This document shows positions 8,465 through 17,148 of a stretch of 64,000 nucleotides of DNA, piece by piece. A model generated the notes under the pieces. That model saw only the letters and a program-made list of their open reading frames with translations, was not told the origin of the DNA and ran no database searches. This DNA comes from Novosphingobium terrae (GTDB taxonomy: Bacteria > Pseudomonadota > Alphaproteobacteria > Sphingomonadales > Sphingomonadaceae). The first letter of the stretch is position 1. Each line of letters starts with the position of its first letter. The stretch lies in the NCBI RefSeq assembly GCF_017163935.1, contig NZ_JABVZR010000001.1, forward strand, positions 2,542,001 to 2,606,000. The letters run 5' to 3'. The position numbers and the translations under genes were made by a program.

Positions 8465-8743
8465 ATGACCGACTCCCAAGCGCATCAAGATCGCCTCAAG
8501 CGCCTCCATTTCCGCGCCTGGCATCGCGGCACGCGTGAGGCCGACTATATGATCGGCTGCTTCTTCGACCGCTTCCACGCGCAATGGAGCGAAGAGGAAC
8601 TGGTCTGGTTCGAAACCCTGATCGAGGAAGAGGATGTCGATATCCTCGGCTGGGCGCTGGGCTCGCTGTCCGTGCCCGAGGAGTATCAGGGCGCGCAGAT
8701 GGAGCGCATGCGCAAACTGGATTACGTCGATATCCCGCGCTGA
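8465..8743 (+). CDS. sdhE: succinate dehydrogenase assembly factor SdhE
   Basis: A 92-residue SdhE/Sdh5 (DUF339) protein that helps attach FAD covalently to the succinate dehydrogenase flavoprotein. The marks are RLKRLHFRAWHRGTREAD, with the conserved RGxxE face, and the acidic FETLIEEEDVDILGW stretch. Length fits the family. Placement between recG and mfd is common in sphingomonads, to my knowledge. Stem-loops at 8776-8818 and 8830-8855 follow the gene. Confidence 0.93.
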   Translation: MTDSQAHQDRLKRLHFRAWHRGTREADYMIGCFFDRFHAQWSEEELVWFETLIEEEDVDILGWALGSLSVPEEYQGAQMERMRKLDYVDIPR

Positions 8744-8775
8744 TTGATCCGCGCCCGATCGGAACAAAACGCAAA

Positions 8776-8818
8776 CCAACGCCTTCCCTCCGGGCGCGGC
8801 CTGCCCTAAAGGCGTTGG
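8776..8818 (+). terminator. long stem-loop after sdhE
   Basis: A perfect 10-bp inverted repeat CCAACGCCTT / AAGGCGTTGG (8776-8785 and 8809-8818) flanks a 23-base GC-rich loop that can itself fold. No T tract follows, so it could be an mRNA 3' stabilising structure instead of a terminator. Confidence 0.4.
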
Positions 8819-8829
8819 CTCTGCCCCTG

Positions 8830-8855
8830 CCCGCCGAATCGGCGCGGCGGGTTTT
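8830..8855 (+). terminator. candidate intrinsic terminator before mfd
   Basis: CCCGCCG / CGGCGGG stem of 7 bp with an 8-base loop, followed by TTTT. It sits 36 bases before the mfd ATG and would end the sdhE transcript. The short T run keeps confidence moderate. Confidence 0.45.
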
Positions 8856-8890
8856 CCGCCGTGCCCGGATCTGACGAAAGCGCTGTTGCC

Positions 8891-11800
8891 ATGCCCGATA
8901 TCTCCCGCATCCTCGCCGCCAAGAGCCCGCTGACGCTGGCCGGGCTGGTGCGCGGCGCCCAGCCCATGGTGCTGGCCGATCTGGCGCGGGCTGCGGCGGT
9001 AAAACAGGGCCGCGCCGTCTTCGTCGCCGCAGACGATGCCGCCATGCGCGCCATCGGCGACGCAGCGAAAATCTTCGCCCCCGAGCTGGAGGTGGTGGAA
9101 TTCCCCGCGTGGGACTGCCTGCCCTATGACCGCGCCAGCCCCGCCGTCTCGATCTCCACCCGCCGTCTGGCCGCGCTGCACCGGCTGCAGCAGAAGGTGG
9201 AGGCGCCGCAGCTGCTGCTCACCACCGTGGGCGCGATCACCCAGCGCGTGCTGACGCCCTTCCGCATCCGCGAATCGGTGCGGCTGCTCAAACCCGGCGT
9301 GGAAATCGGCCGGGAGAGCCTCACCGCTCTGCTCGCCCGCGCCGGCTATGCCCGCACCGACACCGTGGCGGACGCCGGCGAATATGCCGTGCGCGGCTCG
9401 ATCTTCGACATCTTCCCCAGCGGTCTGGACCAAGGCCTGCGCCTCGACTTCTTCGGTGACGAGATCGAGACGATCCGCCTCTTCGATCCCGCCACCCAGC
9501 GCACCACCGGCACCCTGCCCCAGCACCTGCTGCTGCCCGCCAGCGAGGCGCTGCTCGATGACGACAGCATCAAGCGCTTCCGCACCCGCTATCGCGAGCG
9601 TTTCGCGGCGCACGCCACCACCGATCCGCTTTATCAGGCCGTCAGCGATGGCCGCCGCCTGGCCGGCATGGAGCATTGGCTGCCGCTGCTCGAAAACCGC
9701 CTCGTCACGCTGTTTGACCATCTGGGGCAAGCCGATTTGCTGGTGGTGGAAGCCAGCGCGCAAGGCGCCATCGAGGAACGTCTGGCCGATGTTTCCGATT
9801 ATCACAATTCGCGCTCCGACCCGGAAACGCAGAAGAAATCCGGCGCCTATCGCCCGCTGCCCGCCGATGCGCTGTATCTCTCGCAGGATGAGATCGCCCG
9901 CAGTCTGCAAGGCTGGCCCGCCCATACCGCCCAGCCCTTCCCTCAGCCCGACAGCGCCGCCACGGTGGACTTCGCCTTCAGCGGCGCCCGCGATTTCGCC
10001 CCCGAACGCGCACGCGGCGACAACGCTTATGAAGCCGCCGCCAAGCATCTGATCGCTCAGGCCCGCCTCGGCAAGAAGGCCGTGCTGGCCTGCTATTCCA
10101 CCGGCAGCCGCGCGCGCATCACCAGCATCCTTGGCGAAGCGGGCGAGGCCTTCAAGGCCCCCACCCCCGCTCTGGCCGACACATGGCAGGAGGCCTTGGG
10201 CATTGCCGCCTCGGGCCGGGTCGCGGCCTTGGTGCTGCCGCTGGAAACCGGCTTTGCCAGCGAGAGCGTCGAGATCCTCACCGAGCAGGATCTGCTGGGC
10301 GACCGCCTCGTCCGCCGCAAGAAAAAGAAGAAATCCGCCGACGCATTTCTGGCCGAACTGGCCGCGCTCAGCCCCGGCGATCTGGTGGTCCATATGGATC
10401 ATGGCATCGGCAAGTACGAAGGCCTGCAATCGGTCCCCGTCGGCGGCAGCCCGCATGATTGCGTGATGCTGACCTATGCCGGGGGCGACAAGCTCTACAT
10501 CCCGGTCGAAAATCTCGATGTTCTGTCGCGCTTTGGTGCCGAGAATGAAGGCGTCGCGCTGGATCGTCTGGGCGGCGAGGCATGGCAGAAGCGCCGCGCC
10601 AAGCTCAAGGAACGCATCCGCGAGATCGCCCATGAGCTGCTGAAAACCGCAGCTCTGCGCGCCCTGCGCACCGCCCCGGCGCTGGTCAGCGACCCGGCCA
10701 GCTTCGCCCCCTTCGTCGACCGCTTCCCCTGGGACGAAACCGAAGACCAAGAAGCCGCCATCGGCGATGTGCTGGAGGATCTGGCCAGCGGCAAGCCCAT
10801 GGACCGTCTGGTCTGCGGCGACGTCGGCTTCGGCAAGACCGAGGTGGCCCTGCGCGCCGGTTTCGTCGCCGCCATGGCGGGGATGCAGGTGGCGGTGGTG
10901 GCTCCCACCACCTTGCTCGCGCGCCAGCACCACAAGAGCTTTTCCGAACGCTTCGCCGGTTTCCCGCTGGAGGTGGGCCGCCTCTCGCGCCTCGTGCCCG
11001 AGAAGGAGGCCAGCGCCACCCGCGCGGGTCTGGCCGAGGGCAAGGTCGATCTGATCGTCGGCACCCATGCGCTGCTCGCCAAATCGGTGAATTTCAAGCG
11101 ACTCGGTCTGGTGATCGTGGACGAGGAACAGCGCTTCGGCGTCACCCATAAGGAGCGCCTCAAGCAGCTGCGCGCCGACGTGCATATGCTGACGCTGACC
11201 GCCACCCCCATCCCGCGCACGCTGCAGATGGCGATGAGCGGCCTGCGCGAACTCTCCACCATCCAGACGCCACCGGTCGATCGCCTTGCCGTGCGCACCT
11301 ATGTGATGGAATGGGACGAGATGGTGATGCGCGAGGCCCTGCTGCGCGAACACCACCGCGGCGGGCAGAGCTTTATCGTCGTCCCCCGCATCTCCGATAT
11401 GGCCGAGATCGAGGACTGGCTCCACGCCTATGTCCCTGAGGTGAAATATATTTCTGCCCATGGCCAGATGGCGGCCAGCGAGGTGGAAGAGCGCATGAGC
11501 GCCTTCTATGAGCGCAAATATGACGTGCTGCTCTCCACCACCATCGTGGAAAGCGGGATCGATATTCCCAGCGCCAACACTATCATCATCCACCGCGCCG
11601 ACCGCTTCGGCCTCGCACAATTGTACCAGCTGCGCGGGCGCGTGGGGCGTTCAAAGCTGCGCGCCTATGCCTACCTCACCACGGCAGCGGGCAAGGGCAT
11701 GACCGACACCGCCGAAAAGCGCCTGAAGGTGCTGGGCGATCTGGACTCGCTGGGCGCCGGTTTCCAGCTGGCCAGCCACGATCTCGACATTCGCGGCGCA

Positions 11801-12394
11801 GGGAACCTGCTTGGTGACGAGCAATCGGGCCATATCCGCGAAGTCGGCTTCGAGCTGTACCAATCCATGTTGGAAGACGCGATCCTCGCCGCCAAGGCGG
11901 GCGAGATCGGCCTTGAGCGCGACAGCACCAAGGGCCTCTCGCCCCAGATCACCGTCGACGCGCCGATCATGATCCCCGAGGAATACGTGCCCGATCTGGC
12001 CGTCCGCATGGCGCTCTATCGCCGCCTCAACGATGCCGAGGATGGTGCCGAGGTCGAAGCCCTCTCCGCCGAGATGATCGACCGCTTCGGACCCCTGCCG
12101 CAGCCCACGATCAACCTGATCCAGCTGATCCAGATCAAGCGTCAGGCCATCGAGGCGCATATCGCCAAGATAGATGTGGGTGCGAAGGGCACTTTGGTGT
12201 CGTTCCACAATGACTCGTTCCCGGATATCGCCGGGCTTGCCGCTTATGCCGCGCGGCTTGAGGGCACGATCAAGCTGCGTCCGGACAGCAAGTTGATCGT
12301 AAGCCGTGCGTGGGGCGATCCCAAGGCTCGGTTGAACGGATTGTTGCAGTTGACCAAGGGGTTGAGTGCGATTCTCAAGAAGAAGGGCAAGTAA
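8891..12394 (+). CDS. mfd: transcription-repair coupling factor Mfd
   Basis: A 1167-residue SF2 translocase that removes stalled RNA polymerase and recruits UvrA. Seen in order are the N-terminal UvrB-like region, the RNA-polymerase interaction Tudor-like domain (PGDLVVHMDHGIGKYEGL, about residue 495), Walker A GDVGFGKT near residue 645, the DEEQ box near 744, TATPIPRT, the RGRVGRS motif and the C-terminal TRCF domain. I use MPDISRIL; a GTG 10 codons upstream is in frame. Its 3' flank is repeat copy B. Confidence 0.96.
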   Translation: MPDISRILAAKSPLTLAGLVRGAQPMVLADLARAAAVKQGRAVFVAADDAAMRAIGDAAKIFAPELEVVEFPAWDCLPYDRASPAVSISTRRLAALHRLQQKVEAPQLLLTTVGAITQRVLTPFRIRESVRLLKPGVEIGRESLTALLARAGYARTDTVADAGEYAVRGSIFDIFPSGLDQGLRLDFFGDEIETIRLFDPATQRTTGTLPQHLLLPASEALLDDDSIKRFRTRYRERFAAHATTDPLYQAVSDGRRLAGMEHWLPLLENRLVTLFDHLGQADLLVVEASAQGAIEERLADVSDYHNSRSDPETQKKSGAYRPLPADALYLSQDEIARSLQGWPAHTAQPFPQPDSAATVDFAFSGARDFAPERARGDNAYEAAAKHLIAQARLGKKAVLACYSTGSRARITSILGEAGEAFKAPTPALADTWQEALGIAASGRVAALVLPLETGFASESVEILTEQDLLGDRLVRRKKKKKSADAFLAELAALSPGDLVVHMDHGIGKYEGLQSVPVGGSPHDCVMLTYAGGDKLYIPVENLDVLSRFGAENEGVALDRLGGEAWQKRRAKLKERIREIAHELLKTAALRALRTAPALVSDPASFAPFVDRFPWDETEDQEAAIGDVLEDLASGKPMDRLVCGDVGFGKTEVALRAGFVAAMAGMQVAVVAPTTLLARQHHKSFSERFAGFPLEVGRLSRLVPEKEASATRAGLAEGKVDLIVGTHALLAKSVNFKRLGLVIVDEEQRFGVTHKERLKQLRADVHMLTLTATPIPRTLQMAMSGLRELSTIQTPPVDRLAVRTYVMEWDEMVMREALLREHHRGGQSFIVVPRISDMAEIEDWLHAYVPEVKYISAHGQMAASEVEERMSAFYERKYDVLLSTTIVESGIDIPSANTIIIHRADRFGLAQLYQLRGRVGRSKLRAYAYLTTAAGKGMTDTAEKRLKVLGDLDSLGAGFQLASHDLDIRGAGNLLGDEQSGHIREVGFELYQSMLEDAILAAKAGEIGLERDSTKGLSPQITVDAPIMIPEEYVPDLAVRMALYRRLNDAEDGAEVEALSAEMIDRFGPLPQPTINLIQLIQIKRQAIEAHIAKIDVGAKGTLVSFHNDSFPDIAGLAAYAARLEGTIKLRPDSKLIVSRAWGDPKARLNGLLQLTKGLSAILKKKGK

Positions 12395-12401
12395 GAGAAG
12401 G

Positions 12402-12637
12402 TGCGAGGGGGTTACCCCCTCGCGCTCCCAGAACGTCTTCCGACGATGGGGCGGTGGTGCCCGATTGTTGCGCCCCGGCTTTCCACCTGTGCGAGCTAAA
12501 GCGCCGCAGGCAGGCATTCCGTGAACGATGGCCCGCCCTTGGGATTGTTTGCCTGCGGCGCAGCGATGTTGCTGTGCCGCCGAACCCGAAGCGCAAGGTA
12601 GACATTAATGGGAGCGCGAGGGTGTTACACCCTCGCA
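12402..12637. repeat. double-hairpin intergenic repeat, copy B
   Basis: A 236-base element in the convergent gap between mfd and the EAL gene. Left hairpin GCGAGGGGG-TTA-CCCCCTCGC (12403-12423), right hairpin GCGAGGGTG-TTA-CACCCTCGC (12616-12636), inner 11-bp inverted repeat (12501-12511 with 12551-12561). It shares its ends, the AACGTCTTCCGACGAT block, the inner GCGCCGCAGGCAGGCAT stem and the GAACCCGAA...GTAGACATT block with copy A. Sequence between these blocks has diverged. The right hairpin leads into TTTTCTCTTTT, favouring termination of mfd. Confidence 0.8.
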
Positions 12638-12649
12638 TTTTCTCTTTTC

Positions 12650-14008
12650 CTACTGCTCCAAGGCCAGCTTCAAAAACGCTTCCGCACTCATCGGCTGAGC
12701 CCGCACGAAACCCTGATAATAAGCGCAACCCTCACGCGCCACAGCCAGCCGCTGGGGCTCGCTCTCGATCCCTTCCGCGATCACCTCCAGATCCAGAGCA
12801 TGCGCCATCGCCGCAATCGCGCGCAACACCGCCAAATCGCGCTTGTCTTCGGTGATGCCGTCCACCATCGAGCGGTCGAGCTTCAGATAGTGCAGCGGCA
12901 GGGTCTTGAGGTAACGGAAGTTGCAGAAGCCAGCGCCGAAATCATCCAGCGCGATGCGGATATCCTGCGCGGCAAGGTCCGAGAGAGACCGCTCGGCCAG
13001 ACTCATGTCCGTAACCAACACCTGCTCGGTGACCTCCAGCGTCAGGCGGTCATTGGGAAAGCCGGTCTTGCCCAGAGCGCGGCCCAGATCGAAAGGAAAG
13101 CTGCCCGCCGACAAATCCGCCGCCGTCACGTTCAAGGATAACCGCAGGGGCGCAGGCCATGCCGCAGCGGCCTTCAGCGCCTGCTCGGCGATATGGCGCG
13201 ACAGGGGCACCACATGATCGGCCCGCTCGGCAATGGCAAACAGCGCGCCCGCTCCGATGCGGCCCAGCTTGGGGTGATTCCAACGGGCCAGAGCCTCTGC
13301 GCCGGAAAGGCGCTCATCAGCACGCTCGCCATCGGGGCCGGACTGCCAGTTCAGAGCGAATTGCGGCTGGAAGAGCACCTCGATCTCATGGCGGTCGATG
13401 GCTTTCAGCAGATCGGCTTCCAGCTCGGCGGCGGTGCGACCGGCGCGGGTGGTCTCGCCATCGGCCCACATCACGCGCAAGCCCTGATGGCGCTGGGCCA
13501 CAGCAAAGGTCTGCGCCAGCCGGTCCAGCACGCTTTCGGAGCTTTCGCCCTGAAGCACCCGCAGCAGCGCCACACGCGGAGACAAGCGCAACGTGCCGCC
13601 CCGGCGCACCAACGGACGCGCCACGCGGTCGGCCAGTTGTTCGGCGAACATCTGCCAGCGCTCGCGGCTGCAGGGTTCGTCGGCGATCAGCAGGAAGGTG
13701 CCGCCGGGCGCGCGGGCGGCCATCCAGCGGCCTGTCAGTTCCTGCTCGGCAAAGCGGGTCAGGCGGCCTGCCACCTCGACAAGAGCGCCATCGCCCGTGG
13801 CCGAACCATAGGCCAGATTGACCGTCTCGAAGCGGCGCAGGCCCAACAATAAAGCATGGACGCGCGTGGCCGGGTTGGGTTCATCAGGGGCCTGCCCGGC
13901 ATCCTGCGCCCATTCGGCCAGCTTTTCGCGCGCCATATCCAGGTCGGGCAGGCCGGTCAGCGCATCGCGCATCGGCTCATCCTCAAGGTCCAGTTGCGCG
14001 TCGTCCAT
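12650..14008 (-). CDS. c-di-GMP phosphodiesterase with degenerate GGDEF and intact EAL
   Basis: 452 residues with no membrane segment or signal peptide. Residues of about 10-170 form a GGDEF fold (DALTGLPDLDMAREKL) in which the active motif has become APGGTF, so cyclase activity is unlikely. The EAL domain from about 195 to the end keeps EALARW, the Asn in LNVTAADL, TLEVTE, the DDFGAG loop, the KLD lysine, IAEGIES and the late QGF, which is the full metal and catalytic set. A cytosolic phosphodiesterase is the best call. A 19-bp palindrome lies just upstream. Confidence 0.88.
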   Translation of the reverse strand: MDDAQLDLEDEPMRDALTGLPDLDMAREKLAEWAQDAGQAPDEPNPATRVHALLLGLRRFETVNLAYGSATGDGALVEVAGRLTRFAEQELTGRWMAARAPGGTFLLIADEPCSRERWQMFAEQLADRVARPLVRRGGTLRLSPRVALLRVLQGESSESVLDRLAQTFAVAQRHQGLRVMWADGETTRAGRTAAELEADLLKAIDRHEIEVLFQPQFALNWQSGPDGERADERLSGAEALARWNHPKLGRIGAGALFAIAERADHVVPLSRHIAEQALKAAAAWPAPLRLSLNVTAADLSAGSFPFDLGRALGKTGFPNDRLTLEVTEQVLVTDMSLAERSLSDLAAQDIRIALDDFGAGFCNFRYLKTLPLHYLKLDRSMVDGITEDKRDLAVLRAIAAMAHALDLEVIAEGIESEPQRLAVAREGCAYYQGFVRAQPMSAEAFLKLALEQ

Positions 14009-14030
14009 GGTGTGTTGAGTCCGGTGCCTG

Positions 14031-14049
14031 GCGGGGACGGTCCCCGCCT
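14031..14049. promoter_or_regulatory. 19-bp perfect palindrome upstream of the EAL gene
   Basis: GGCGGGGAC-G-GTCCCCGCC, 9-bp arms around one base, 23 bases upstream of the EAL start. It could be an operator for the EAL gene, or for divergent nadK whose start is 136 bases away. A 1-base centre makes an RNA hairpin function unlikely. Confidence 0.4.
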
Positions 14050-14184
14050 CGAATCAGCTTCTTACCCCCTGCAGCTTGCCAAAGCGTTCCTTTTTGTAGC
14101 GCCAATCATCACGCTGCCGCCATGGACAGCGTCAAAGCCCCCGCCTATGAAAGCGCCCTCCCCACGACGTTTGCCGGATCGAGA

Positions 14185-14964
14185 ATGACGACAGAACCAA
14201 GGCTCGCTCTGGCCGCATCGGAAACCCCTGCCGCGCAGGCCGCGCGCGAGGCGATGCAGAACGATCACGACTGGGTCCCTCTGGCCGAGGCCGACGCCGT
14301 GGTCGTGCTGGGCGGCGACGGCTTTATGCTGACAGTGCTGCATCAGATGCTGGATCTGGATCACGTCGTGCCCGCCTATGGCATCAACTATGGCACGGTG
14401 GGCTTTATGATGAACAAGGTGCGCTCCTCACGCACCATCGAGCAGCGCGTGGCCCGCGCCACGCCCATTTCGGTCACGCCCTTGCAGATGGTGGCGCGCA
14501 CCCATGCGGGCGAGACGATCAGCGCCTATGCCATCAATGAGGTCTCTCTGCTGCGCGAAACGCGCCAGACCGCGCGGCTGGAGATCACCGTGAATGACAA
14601 GGTGCGCATGGCCGATCTGGCCTGCGACGGCATTCTGGTGGCGACGCCTGCCGGTTCCACGGCCTATAATCTGTCCGCCAATGGCCCGATCCTGCCGCTG
14701 GGCAGCCAGATGCTGGCGCTGACGCCGATCAGCCCCTTCCGCCCGCGCCGCTGGAAGGGCGCGATCCTGCCGCAGAGCGCCGAGGTCTCCTTCCGCGTGC
14801 TGGAGCCAGCCAAGCGCCCCGTCGCCGCCGTGGCCGACCAGAAGGAGGTCCGCGACATCGACAGCGTGACGATCACCGCCGCGCGCGACCGCAAGCTGCA
14901 TCTGCTGTTCGACCGTGGCGCGAGTCTGGAAGAGCGCATTTTCGCCGAGCAGTTCCTGGTCTGA
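14185..14964 (+). CDS. nadK: NAD kinase
   Basis: Phosphorylates NAD+ to NADP+ in the cytoplasm. 259 residues. The GGDG motif is at residues 43-46 (VVLGGDGFML) and the NE motif at N118-E119 (AINEVSLLR). The glycine-rich PAGSTAYNLSANGP segment follows. The short N-terminus before GGDG is usual in alphaproteobacteria. I prefer MTTEPRLAL over the in-frame ATG at 14122 because the extra 21 residues have no family character. A strong terminator follows. Confidence 0.95.
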   Translation: MTTEPRLALAASETPAAQAAREAMQNDHDWVPLAEADAVVVLGGDGFMLTVLHQMLDLDHVVPAYGINYGTVGFMMNKVRSSRTIEQRVARATPISVTPLQMVARTHAGETISAYAINEVSLLRETRQTARLEITVNDKVRMADLACDGILVATPAGSTAYNLSANGPILPLGSQMLALTPISPFRPRRWKGAILPQSAEVSFRVLEPAKRPVAAVADQKEVRDIDSVTITAARDRKLHLLFDRGASLEERIFAEQFLV

Positions 14965-14984
14965 GATTTTTTTGCAGCGTGATC

Positions 14985-15027
14985 GGGGCCGGAACCGCGT
15001 TTACTTCGCGGTTCCGGCCCCTTTTTT
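14985..15027 (+). terminator. strong intrinsic terminator of nadK
   Basis: A perfect 15-bp stem (14985-14999 with 15007-15021; GGGGCCGGAACCGCG and its complement), a 7-base TTTACTT loop, then TTTTTT. It starts 20 bases after the nadK stop. Confidence 0.92.
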
Positions 15028-15203
15028 GTGCCTTTCGGGGGTACTGGAGGGCAAAAAACCGCCTCAACACCTTCAAAAGGCGAAAACTTTTCCACAGATG
15101 GATGTTTTTTGCATTTTGGCGGCATTTTTGGGTTGTCAGCTTCGGAATGCCTGCTATTAGCGCGCTCCTGCCCGGCAGCGATGCCACGGCGGAAACGACA
15201 TGG

Positions 15204-15278
15204 TCCCTGATAGCTCAGCGGTAGAGCTCTCGACTGTTAATCGAGCGGCCGTAGGTTCGAATCCTACTCAGGGAGCCA
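15204..15278 (+). tRNA. tRNA-Asn (anticodon GTT)
   Basis: 75 nt with encoded CCA. Acceptor stem TCCCTGA / TCAGGGA, discriminator G, CCA at 15276-15278. The anticodon stem CTCGA / TCGAG encloses the loop CTGTTAA with GTT at 15236-15238. The D-arm contains TAGCTCAGCGGTAGAGC and the T-loop GGTTCGAATCC. Single gene, not part of a cluster. Confidence 0.97.
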
Positions 15279-15413
15279 TTTCGTCAACGTCCTCGTGAAC
15301 GAGATCACGATCCCCAAAACACCATAATACGCAACACAAGGCTGCAAAGCCTTGGCTCAGCGCGGATCGCTGCGACCGGGCCCGATCCTTTCGGGCAGGC
15401 CCGGCCTCACCCT

Positions 15414-15953
15414 CTATCGACGATGCCCGCTGGTCATGCTGCGCAGCACGCCATCACGGCGGATCAGGCCATGCATCAGCGCGGCGCTCAGATGCGCCAG
15501 CACCAAAGCGAAGAACAGCAGCGCGATCACCGTATGGGCCCAGCGCAGCAGCGCATAGATGGCCAGATCATGCGGTAGGATCGGCGGCAGCACCAAGCCG
15601 CCCACCACCACCGGATAGCCCCCGGCTGACAGCATTGCCCAGCCGATCAGCGGCATCGCCACCATGCTGGCATAGAGCAGCACATGCGAAGCCTTGGCCA
15701 CCAGCTTCTGCGGCGGTGGCAAATCGGCAGGCAGCGGCGGCGCACCCGTCACCAGCCGCAGCGGCAGGCGGATCAGCACCAGCACCAGAATCGCAATCCC
15801 CACAGGCCGGTGCCATGCCAGCAGCGCCGGATAGAGCGGCCCGGCGGTCGAAACCATGCCCACGCCGATGAACATCATCGCCAGCACCATCAGCGCCATC
15901 AGCCAGTGGAGCAAACGCAGCAGCGGGTGGAAATCCTTGGGATGACGGCTCAT
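15414..15953 (-). CDS. cytochrome b561 family protein
   Basis: 179 residues with four transmembrane helices. His residues suited to di-haem ligation are in LLRLLHWLM (helix 1), LLAWHRPVG (helix 2), AKASHVLLY and RWAHTVIALLFF (helices 3-4). It would move electrons from the quinol pool in the inner membrane to a periplasmic partner. Its start overlaps the stop of the catalase-like gene by 4 bases, so the peroxidase is the likely partner, as in known srpA/cybB-type pairs. Confidence 0.88.
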   Translation of the reverse strand: MSRHPKDFHPLLRLLHWLMALMVLAMMFIGVGMVSTAGPLYPALLAWHRPVGIAILVLVLIRLPLRLVTGAPPLPADLPPPQKLVAKASHVLLYASMVAMPLIGWAMLSAGGYPVVVGGLVLPPILPHDLAIYALLRWAHTVIALLFFALVLAHLSAALMHGLIRRDGVLRSMTSGHRR

Positions 15954-17062
15954 CGTGCGGTCTCCTTGGCGATGTCCTGTCCGATGGCGCTGGGATGGGC
16001 GCCCTCCCCGGCCCGGCGGTTGAAGGAGGAGGAATAAGTCTTCGACCGCGCCCCCAGCAGCGGATCGTCAGACGGGCTGATCCCGCGCGGCAGGATGGTG
16101 GGATCGAAATTGAGATCGCGGCAGGCGCCCTGCTCTTCGGGCTGCACCGCCGTCAGCGTCAGCATCCCGGCCTCCACGCTGCGATGCGGGCCGGTCCAGG
16201 CCACCGTGGCCTTGTCCGTTACATCGCCGGGATTGGCGACCACCAGTTTCAGATGCCAGCGCGACGGGCCCTTGGCCGTGCGGGCGATCATCTCCTTGAA
16301 CAGGGCATCGCGCGGCAGATCGGCCAGCTTCGCCTTGTCCAGCCCGGTCAGAGGCGCCTCGGGCTCGAACTGCCAGCGCACGAAGCGGGTGGTGCCCGCC
16401 GCATCGGTGAAGCGGAAGGCGTTGATGCTGTAATAGGTGGCATTGGCAAAGCTGTCGGGCAGCACCGCCTTGGCCATATAGCTCTGGAAGGCCGTGACTT
16501 CCGGATGGGCGGCAAGGAAAGGCTTCATCAGGGCCGGATCGGGCTTGCCGGTTTTCGGATCAGGTGTGGAGGCCTTCTGAAGCCCCACGAAAGCGGGAAC
16601 ATCCGCCACCGGGAAAATCGGCGTATGGTCCATCGCCATGCGCCATTCCTGCCCGTCCGGCGTGCGCAGCACCAGTGCCATGGAATGGAAGACATTGCGC
16701 CCGTCGCTCGCCAGCGGATTGCCGCCGCCCAGCGAAAAGCGTCCCGTCACCGGATAGCTGCCGGGGCGGAAGGCCGCAGCGGTGGACAGCGCCGTGCCCT
16801 CCCCATTGGCCGCGAAGGAACCGCTGAAACACAGACCCTTGGCATGGGCGCGGCGATAGCCGGGATAGCGCCCGCCATTGTCCTCCAGCGCCGTGGCCAC
16901 ATCGCCGCCGCTGATGCGGTGCGGCCCGATCAGCCCTCCGGCCCAGGCGAGCCCGAGCGAAAGCGTCGTGGCAACGGCGCCGATCAGCGCCATGGATGCA
17001 AGGGGAGGTTTCTCATGAGCCGGCACGGTGTGTATCCTGTCGCTTGGATCTGGCTGACGCAT
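15950..17062 (-). CDS. catalase-family peroxidase, membrane-anchored or periplasmic
   Basis: 370 residues, the short catalase-related peroxidase class. An N-terminal hydrophobic helix (MALIGAVATTLSLGLAWAGGLIG, with the start codon 23 residues earlier) points to export. RAHAKGLCFSGSF carries the distal His; SKTYSSSFNRRAGE near the C-terminus holds the proximal haem Tyr region. It would use H2O2 or organic peroxides with electrons from the overlapping b561. It lies 86 bases after phnX on the same strand, so it may share the phosphonate transcript. Confidence 0.85.
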   Translation of the reverse strand: MRQPDPSDRIHTVPAHEKPPLASMALIGAVATTLSLGLAWAGGLIGPHRISGGDVATALEDNGGRYPGYRRAHAKGLCFSGSFAANGEGTALSTAAAFRPGSYPVTGRFSLGGGNPLASDGRNVFHSMALVLRTPDGQEWRMAMDHTPIFPVADVPAFVGLQKASTPDPKTGKPDPALMKPFLAAHPEVTAFQSYMAKAVLPDSFANATYYSINAFRFTDAAGTTRFVRWQFEPEAPLTGLDKAKLADLPRDALFKEMIARTAKGPSRWHLKLVVANPGDVTDKATVAWTGPHRSVEAGMLTLTAVQPEEQGACRDLNFDPTILPRGISPSDDPLLGARSKTYSSSFNRRAGEGAHPSAIGQDIAKETAR

Positions 17063-17148
17063 GGCTGTGTGCCCTGTGTCTCTCCCCTATACGACGACAG
17101 GAGCGCGCAGGATACGCGCCGTATCGCTTTTTCCGTGGCGTCAGGCGC

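Noticed and set aside
8405..11620. 1071-codon open frame on the minus strand opposite mfd
   Set aside because: His/Gln/Ala/Gly-rich translation with no domain, fully antisense to a clear mfd gene; a GC-rich codon shadow.
12310..12855. Open frame running through mfd's 3' end and repeat copy B
   Set aside because: It crosses the conserved hairpin repeat and overlaps both flanking genes; coding potential is incidental.
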